In this document: positions 56,585 to 64,000 of the stretch, piece after piece
Numbering within the stretch: position 1 is the stretch's first letter
Layout of the letters: every line of letters begins with the position of its first letter
NCBI RefSeq assembly: GCF_947242115.1
Contig: NC_074720.1
Coordinates: forward strand, 31,844,645-31,908,644
Direction: 5' to 3'
Length of the DNA: 64,000 nt
Source: Biomphalaria glabrata
Lineage: Eukaryota > Mollusca > Gastropoda > Planorbidae
Position numbers and translations under genes: made by a program
The notes under the pieces: model-generated
Told to the model about the DNA's origin: nothing
Seen by the model: the letters and a program-made list of their open reading frames with translations, nothing else
Database searches by the model: none

Positions 56585-57796
56585 GAAAATAGCAGCTTAT
56601 GCTACGCCGCCGGTCGACTAGTTATTTATAAAAGGCTTGTTTTTTATCATGTGAATGAGTAGATAAACCGCTTGAATATCTAACAGAGAAGGATCGAGTT
56701 CGAGTCTCAATAGACTTTATTATTTTCTTTTCTTACTTTTTTTTTCTTTCTCTTTTTTTTTTAAAGCTACCTCAGCTTGAAGCTTTTGACATCAGTAGTC
56801 GAGCTGTTTACTTCCTAGGAATATGTTGCCTCTTTTCTTTGTCTTTTTTCTTTTTTGGCTCTTACTCTGTTTTTGTGCTTTTGGCCTCTTTATTGGGTTT
56901 TTTTCAGTAAAAAGGTACAATTTAAACAGTTACAATTTAAAATAAATCATAATGTGATCAAGCATGGAAATGAACTTTGTGAAATTAAGGTTGTCATTGC
57001 ATTTTATCTTTATAAGTTGAACCCTACATGATATTACTACTTTAAGCAAAAATGTTTTGCAAATCAAACTACATAGCTTATACAAAGAGAAAATCAAAAA
57101 GATGACTCATTATTTAAACTATTAATCCTATGAGAATATTAATCTTTAATTTGATAGCATCTTAAAGTCTAATGACCTATTTGTATATGAAATACATCGT
57201 TTTAAAAGAAAGTGCCTCATGAGTTCTTCTACAAATTGTACAGGCTATTCCTCTCAGGAAAGGAAAATTCCTTAAGGGACTCTTTGAGATGCAAGAGAAA
57301 CACCCAAGCCTTAGAGTCGTTTTAAAGTAAGGCCTTTCACGTTAATTACTCTGTATTAAAATTGTACAGGCTTTTCTTACAGACGTTTTAAGAAAAATAA
57401 TTTGAACAAAATTTCAAGCCTAGTTAGTGAACTTTTAAGAACTATGCCTTAGTACCGTTTTAAGTCATTGAGAAAAAGTCAACTGTTCACTGGATACATT
57501 AAAGAGGTAACTGTTTATAGTATACTATTCATTGATGGAAATCTCTAAAAATAAATAAATATTATATACAATTAAGAAATACACATTCATTTTGAATAAA
57601 ATCGTGCAACAAATAAAATATTTAAAAGCTCCTACTCTCAACACATTTGGTTCGTTCTATTGATCGTGACCCTGGGCGCAATGCCCCCCCCCCCCTTCCA
57701 GCAACGCCTGCTACGCTTATGATTCTATTACTTGTCTTGAAATAAGTGTTTCACGTTTGTTCCTAAAATAAAAATGTATATATCCCCAAATAATAG
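56585..57796. other. Mostly unrecognised; short Helitron-like edge at left
   Basis: At 56590-56630 ttatgctacgccgccggtcg resembles the right edge of the 16.3-17.6 kb Helitron-like element. The remainder, including a T-rich stretch at 56720-56900, shows no gene. Confidence 0.4.
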
Positions 57797-58225
57797 AATA
57801 TGAATCCCCTGTTTGGGACCCCTCAACAAGAAAACATAAAAAAAAAAGGAACAGACACAAAATAGAGCAGTGAGATTCATAACAAACGAATATCCACATT
57901 TGACTAGAGTAACACCTTAAGTAAAATCACTAAATTTAAAAAGCCTTCAGAATAGAAGACTCAAAAGTCAAATAGCAATTATACAGAAAGACACAACTAT
58001 AAAGGCACATTCTTTGCTCCAAATGCTAGAACAAATGTGTACAAATTCATCCCTAGTTCTATTAGAGCATTGAATGGGTAGCCTGTGCCAGCAAGGAAAA
58101 CCAATGACTTGGCAGAATTTAAGACATTGATTAACATACATGATTAGATTTACATAGAAACACGCGTTGGACGTAATCATCTTATTTCTTTTAAAGTAAC
58201 GTCTGTATTTTATAAGATAAGATAA
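57797..58225 (+). mobile_element. LINE C-terminus and 3' UTR (family c), plus
   Basis: Plus strand: P-V-W-D-P-S-T-R-K-H, Q-N-R-A-V-R-F-I-T-N-E-Y-P-H-L-T-R, then V-K-S-L-N-L, R-R-L-K-S-Q, and the VRT-tail followed by cgttggacgtaatc and agtaacgtctgtatttt. This is the standard end of CR1/Jockey-type reverse transcriptases. Frame breaks show decay. It is the longest family c copy here and ends 57 bases before gene D's stop. Confidence 0.75.
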
Positions 58226-58281
58226 CAAACACACACCCAAATGATAAGACAAAACTAATGTTGAAATATTTTCCGGTGCTT

Positions 58282-61200
58282 TTATTTGCTTTTCGGATCA
58301 ACTGTCAGACCCAAAGAGGCTGCGAATTTATGTAGGTAAGTGGAGTCCATCCATATAAAGATCAGAAAAACTAGAACCAGGGACACTACACCTGTGTAGC
58401 CAAAGGTGGACGCTATTATTCTGTTGTCAGTGGCGGAGTATTTCATTCTTTTTGTGGCTGAGAGGGCCTGAAAGTAGAAGAGAACAGATCGTTTTGGTTG
58501 TATAGTAATGAAATTACTTTAGTGATATATTAATATACGGTTGGTACTTGGTACTTTTGACAAAGCTTATATCAACTCACTCTGTCTGTCTATCTGTCTG
58601 GTAAAAAGCTTTCTCGGGTCAAGCTAAAATTTTGCAGAATTATCCATTTAGCTTAACAAGACATCAAAAAATCAAATAGTTAAGCACTTAGTTAATTAAT
58701 TGCTGGTGATTAATGTTTTTGTTTGTTATCAAAAATAGCATGCTAATTAATGAGAGATGTGGATGTATATATGGATTTAATCCCCTTATTACGTTTTGAC
58801 ACGTTTTATTCTCCCACTCCCCATTCTCCGATCAAGTCGAGAATTTCCATAATTATTCCTAGTCCAAGACAATACACTAATCAATCCAAATATTAACCAT
58901 TTACTTCATCATTTGATTAATTAAATTTGTTTTATATAGCAGAAAGGGCACCAAACCTGGCAATTTTCACATAAACGGTAGTAATTAGTGGTTCTTACCC
59001 TTAGATAATATTATATATATATTGCTTGTTTTAATAATAATAATAATAATAATCTTTATTGTCCATTAGAAAATATGTTTTACAATTTGTGCATATTAAC
59101 AGTACAGTCAAAATTCTATTTAATAATTAATTACCGACGTATATATTTATATTTTGAAGATGTGCTCCTACCTCAGAACAGTTTGAATAAAGAAACTATT
59201 TGCAACTTAGTCCAGTCATTGAACATTTATTATTATTTGTCACGGAGGAATGTGTGTATGTATGTATAATCTATTTTTACACTCTGCGCGAATGACTGGA
59301 AGTGTGTTTTGTTGTCAGCTGGTGTGATATGCAGTAAAGCTGATTAAAGTTTATGTGTTTGATCTAGTGATTTCATTGTGTTATTTCGTTAACTACAGCT
59401 GTACCAGGGACACCTAGAGACGTAGCGAGACCTAAGGTAGGTTCTATCGAGTCATAAGTATAAATATAATAAGAAAGCTGTGACATTATTATTATTATTA
59501 TATATTATACCATCTCCCCGTCCCCCACCCCAAAAAAAAAAGCCAACAACAACACACACACAGACTTTACAGTTTCGATGCCTTTATACTGAGTGTGACA
59601 ATTATTATCTGTTTTTAATGTTTTATTTCGAATAGAGATTGACTTGTAGATCTTGATCTAAAAATGTTTTTAATTTTTTGTTCCATATCACCAATGACTA
59701 GGTTTACATTTCAAGATGTGGACATTTTCTCCACACACACTTTTTGATACAGTTGTATTAACACATTTGATAGTCACCGTAACCTAATTTTAACCTCGGC
59801 GTTTTCGATCTTGAAAATGGCTTAGTTGTTTCCCATTTAAAAGTGACGTTCTTTGACAGGGGTGAAACCTTAAATTTAAAAATAATGATCTTATTTTATT
59901 GAAATGAAATTATAAAAATCAATATTAAAAAAAAACACCGTTTTTTACGTTCACAAATGGTGTCGCAATACTAAAACTTGACACTCGAATAACATACGTT
60001 TATATTCTATCCATCTGTCTATAAGTAGATAGCAGTCATATTATATGAACTCAGATTGCATGTACAACAAAATTGACGGGTCATTCTCAACGTCCTTTAA
60101 CATTTACTCAGATTTTGTATGATTTAAAAAAAAAAAATTACTCATCTGTGTACACGTGTTTTATGTAGGCTATACTTCTTACTGTTTTGTCCAAAAGCAA
60201 GTTTTTCTGGGTCTCTATGAATACTTTTTCTCGGTAGACTGTGAGCTCTGTCTCAGACAGTGTGCTGCTCTCCTCTGACTCGCACACGCACCAGCAACCA
60301 GGCGGTACTTCCACTGCTCCTGAGATGTTGTAGTCTGTAAGGCAATAGAGAGTTCAACAAGCAAAATATTTCAAATCCTTTTCTTAAAAAAAAAAAGCAT
60401 ATCTAAAGAGGAAGAACTCCGTCCTTAAAACTATATCTACCAATAATGTTCAAGTCATTTCCCTTATTCAGTATCAAACGAAATAATGTATTACCAATAA
60501 TTATTTGACCAATTAAGTATTTTTGTTTATTGATTCATGTTTTTTTAGGTACAATAAATAATTAATTAAAGGTATCAACTGGATCGGAGAATGCGTGAGG
60601 GAGAAATAGCGATAATAATTATTTAAAGGGACTAAACCCAACAAACTTAGCCATCAATGTGAATACTGATGTATTAGTTTCCTTTGTTGCTATTAAAGAG
60701 AATAAAGAATAACTTGTAATTAATCGTCCAGTTAGTTACTTTTCCAATTGAATTATGCCTTGTCTATGCCAATGAATAATTTTGCGAAGTTTTTGCTTGA
60801 TCCGAGAATGGGTGTTTGAGAAATAACGTGTGCACAGTTTTACCAGACGGACAGACAGACAGAGTGAGTTGATATAAGCTTTGTAAAGATCGAGTCAAAC
60901 ACAAAGATACAACGAGGGCGACGTTACAACTTATATCCATGTTTGACGCATTTTTCATTGATTACATCGTTAGATATTCCAGGAACACATAAGCCGAAGC
61001 TCCATCTTACCGGCCTGTTTGAACAGTGATTTCTGTCTGGAAGAGATGCATGCTTAACTTAAGTTGCTTACGTCTTTATTTTCAACATTGTCCTTCTTAG
61101 TGATTCGGAAACCCTGGACACACGGGCTAGAACGTGGTCGAAGGCCAAACACTCCAAGGATCCCGACCATTTATTATTCATTACCAGGCTAATCGTGCGG

Positions 61201-62396
61201 GACTCGCCGTTTTTGAAATGGCCTTTTAAGGAACGATGGGACTTATAATAAGGTTATGGGAACTCTTTTACACCTCAGCACTGAACAATGGAAATGCTCT
61301 CCCACACCTTTGACACTTCAATGTGAGTTTTGTTTTGTAACCCTTTCCTCTTGCGACCGTTTCAATCTAGGCGCCACTATGAGACAGTGTAGCGTAGCCC
61401 AGAGACAACCGCACTCTTGAGTCAGCAGCTTCCATCATGAAGTTTTTCATATTTTTAATCATACTATTTCTTAATGAATACATATGTTTTTAATAGTTTA
61501 GTAATTACCTGGTGTGGTAGTTGATTGAACTATGACGATTACATTCCCTGTAGAGTCAAGAAAAAAATATTAAAAAAGGTGAATTCAAACAAGAGATTAA
61601 GATTATTAACATACACAGTTTTAAAAAAAACGAATTTGTTACGACTAATTTTGTTTAGAACCTGAAAAAAACCTTCTCTACTTAATGTTTAGTTTTTGAA
61701 ATCGAAAAATCAAGAATATTCTCCTACTGGAAATGAATTATCTCCCTTTTATTAAAAGAATCTTTTCTGTAGAAACTGGAAGCTACTAGAAAGTAGGACA
61801 ACCCCCCCCCCCCACCCTAAATCCTTTTTTTTCATTTATATGGCAACATTGACGCCTATTCCACGTGATATATATATATATACCATTGATGAAATTAGGT
61901 ATAGCTTAAGTCCATGTACACTGTTTATGTTACATTTGTAAAATGAAATACAGAGTCGAGCAAGAGAATATATAAGTGATGCTCTGTCCCTGCAGTGTAC
62001 TAAATGTATTGGGCCTACTCTTCGTTACGCCCGTACGAGTTACTTTAGTCTTACGTCTCATGATTCCCATGGTTGAATGAAGTTAGTCTACGCTAAGTGC
62101 TTTCATCTTTTTTTCTTTGAGGACCCATAATGACCATCACTTGTCTTAGTGCAACTCTATGCCTGGTCCTTGTTAAGAGAAGAATAAGTTTAGTCGCCTT
62201 TCTAATAAACCCAAAGTATGAAAGAAAGATGCTTTACAGTATTAAGACTCAAGCCTGAACTCTTATAAAGGTTAAAGTCTTGTGGTGTATCTCTGTAGCT
62301 AATAATGTAGAAATAAGATAAGTGTTGGAATGTAAGTTTTGACTCACCAAATATCCACACACAATAGAGTGACATTAGTAAACAATGAACAGCCAT
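58282..62396 (-). CDS. Gene D: small single-pass membrane protein with CxCxC motif
   Basis: Four coding exons on the minus strand: 62396-62348 (donor gtgagt, phase 1), 61547-61509 (39 nt, donor gtaatt, phase 1), 60334-60183 (after ttacag, donor gtaaga, phase 0) and 58467-58282 (after tttcag, stop TAA). Product 141 aa. Residues 1-17 look like a signal peptide; 32-34 is an N-I-S sequon; 41-47 P-G-C-W-C-V-C; 48-80 acidic, helical-looking stalk; 91-96 S-A-T-D-N-R; about 102-120 transmembrane; 121-141 short tail. The C-x-C-x-C plus S-A-x-D-x-R and TM layout matches an uncharacterised module I recall from mollusc predictions. Function unknown. Stop overlaps AATAAA. Exon 2 is short and least certain. 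Confidence 0.75.
58559..59012 (+). repeat. Dispersed repeat family R, copy 8
   Basis: acaaagcttatatcaactca, (GTCT)n, tcgggtcaagctaaaatttt, gagagatgtggatgtatata, ccccttattacgttttgaca. It lies in gene D intron 3. A TAA tract with shared flank follows at 59028-59095. Confidence 0.8.
60395..60890 (-). repeat. Dispersed repeat family R, copy 9, inverted
   Basis: Runs from ccgtccttaaaactatatct to acagacagagtgagttgata and agctttgtaaa. It is the most complete inverted copy and lies in gene D intron 2. Confidence 0.8.
60891..61508. other. Gene D intron 2, rest
   Basis: No repeat with a partner in this window. A possible 26-nt micro-exon near 61010-61036 was examined and set aside. Confidence 0.4.
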
Positions 62397-62515
62397 TTCC
62401 ACAAGCTTCACCAGTCTCACTAGAAATATAAGGATTTTTAAAAAAATGCAAGTTAATTACGATTCTAGAATTTAAAATGTTAGCTCTCGTAATTCTGTCT
62501 GTTATGTTTTCAGAG

Positions 62516-62796
62516 CAGGGCGAGGTGGATGAAGGGTAGAAGACTTGGCTTCCGAACGAAAAGGTATTGGATTCGAATCTCAATGAAGACCGATATTTTT
62601 AATTTTAAGACCTTAAAGAGTCCAGCCGACTCTAATGAGTACCAGACTTTATCTGAGAAAAGTAAAGGCGTTTTGTCGTTGTGCTAACCACATGACACCC
62701 TCATAACCGTGGCCTACAGAAACAGATGACCTAACATCATCCATCCTATAGATGAAAGAATCTGAAAGTGGTACTTTACTTTATCCCTTTTTTATT
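62516..62796 (+). mobile_element. SINE-1, full length, plus, diverged
   Basis: gcagggcgaggtggatgaag and attggattcgaatctc form a decayed tRNA head; the body has aaagtaaaggcgttttgtcg, ccacatgacaccctc and gaaacagatgacct. It lies 120 bases upstream of gene D's start codon (gene D is minus strand). Confidence 0.8.
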
Positions 62797-63443
62797 TTCC
62801 AATGCGGCCCTAAGCCTAAATTATGTTTGTCAACAGAGCTAAATTAAAAATAAATTATTATTAGTATTTTAAAATTATAAATAGTATAAATAGTATTATT
62901 GTAATTACATCGACACTAAATAGCTAAAAAGGTTACAAATCCCAATGATAAATTTTAACCAAATATATATGTATAGTGCGAATCATATACACATTGTAAT
63001 ATTAATTAATGTTGTAAAATGTAAAGTGTGCATCTCGCAGTACTACTATACGCTATTCAATTATTTATACTACATTAAAAAATATCATCCGTCTGTGGGT
63101 TTCAATCCGCTGTTATAAAAACAAAGTTTAATATTTTTTTAATCCTCTGAACATAAACGACACAGAGTCAAACCTGAAGGCTTAATCAGGTGTTAAGCTC
63201 ACACCCTGCTCCTTTTCTCCTCATCATTTCACTTTTTTTTTTTTTTACAGTCAATCTGAAATAAAGAAACACCGACATTGATTTCTCATCAGTATTACCT
63301 CCCCTCGCCCATACTTCCAATGTTTATTACATGGACTTCCGGTATGCATTTATTACCGCCTTCATCTTGCGCAGTGAGTGTTACCTCCACTTGACTTGTC
63401 GATTTCCAATATATTGGATTTCTGGATTTACTTTTTTCGTATT

Positions 63444-63493
<50 letters not shown>

Positions 63494-64000
63494 AAGTTGT
63501 TATGGCAGGTAGCTAGGTGGACCTGGTGGGTAGATGAATAGGTAGACAGACTAACAGCCCTAGACAGAATGTTCTATTTCCTGGTTCCATTACATTGCTT
63601 TGCTGGATCGTTCAAATGTTTTGTTCTGTCTTTAGGCTAAGAAATGATTGCCTGAGATGTAAGTCCCAGCTTTCAGAGAACAAACATTAAGTTACAGGAA
63701 GGCAGGTATATACATCATGCACTGGTGACTGGTATCTCCACGACGGTATTGTGCTGAAGAACTACCTTAGTTGCAGAAACCAGATCACAATCTTTTACCC
63801 AGAGGCCATCATATTATTACATAGCTTCTAAACAGTACCCATCTAGTACAGTGTAATCATACCACTTCAATTATGAAAAAAAAAAAAGCTTTGTAGAAGA
63901 CAGGAGCAGAAGCAAGAAAAGAAACTTAAATACACACCCTGCGGACGGGCTTCACCACAACGGCTTTGTCTGCAATAGATATGGAATAAATATGCAGTTA
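62797..64000. repeat. Right end: A+T-rich sequence and a GATA microsatellite
   Basis: (GATA)n of about 12 units at 63446-63492, a T tract at 63230-63247 and a TAGG/TAGA-rich stretch after the GATA tract. No gene is supported; a possible small minus-strand exon near 63943-63975 is too weak to call. Confidence 0.6.

Noticed and set aside
61005-61040. A 26-nt minus-strand micro-exon (after cttccag, before gtaaga) between gene D exons 2 and 3
   Set aside because: Including it forces a reading of exon 2 that breaks the join to the signal-peptide exon; direct splicing of exon 2 to exon 3 keeps all phases and gives a sensible protein.
63943-63975. A possible short minus-strand exon after ctattgcag
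   Set aside because: About 30 bases, donor not convincing, no partner exon in the window.
1-64000. LTR retrotransposon, retrovirus-like or Polinton sequences
   Set aside because: No paired long terminal repeats, integrase, capsid or envelope-like frame was recognised.

Overview
This window is A+T-rich eukaryotic DNA with spliced genes, long introns and many old mobile-element copies. It most resembles a heterobranch (pulmonate) gastropod, probably a planorbid-type snail. That placement is an inference from a dispersed tRNA-derived SINE I associate with those genomes, from molluscan LINE tails, and from a membrane-protein module I remember from mollusc predictions. No search was run.

Four spliced genes can be read directly. 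Three form a family: gene A (minus strand, 14114 to 5300), gene B (plus, 23925 to 29763) and gene C (plus, 49301 to 53799). Each ends with the same two coding exons. One carries a proline-rich leader, an LPT motif and most of a RING-H2 finger, ending at W-L-x. A tiny last exon supplies T-C-P-V-C-R and the stop. All the introns are phase 0. The exons upstream of the RING differ completely: an acidic tyrosine array, Arg/Ser repeats, 11-residue repeats and a charged heptad array in A; an acidic stretch and Arg-rich helix repeats in B; an acidic leader and a charged coiled coil in C. A and B are head to head; B and C point the same way. Gene A has arginine in place of the third zinc-binding cysteine. 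The likely shared role is E3 ubiquitin ligation, with fast-changing N-terminal parts.

Gene D (minus, 62396 to 58282) encodes a 141-residue single-pass membrane protein in four coding exons: a signal peptide, a short ectodomain with a C-W-C-V-C motif, a transmembrane segment after S-A-T-D-N-R, and a short tail.

Most of the rest is repeats. 1-5 kb: tandem repeats, a hAT MITE, a hAT remnant. 5-14 kb: gene A with introns full of repeats. 14-23 kb: LINE tails, a probable Helitron, SINEs, a 49-bp satellite-like array. 24-30 kb: gene B with a hAT copy in its intron. 30-46 kb: the second copy of a 1.6-kb terminal-inverted-repeat element, then SINE, LINE and hAT fragments. 46-54 kb: gene C. 54-58 kb: SINEs, a hAT-like element with an internal duplication, a LINE end. 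58-64 kb: gene D and simple repeats. I recognised no LTR retrotransposon, retrovirus-like element or Polinton, no intact tRNA or rRNA gene, and no CRISPR array.
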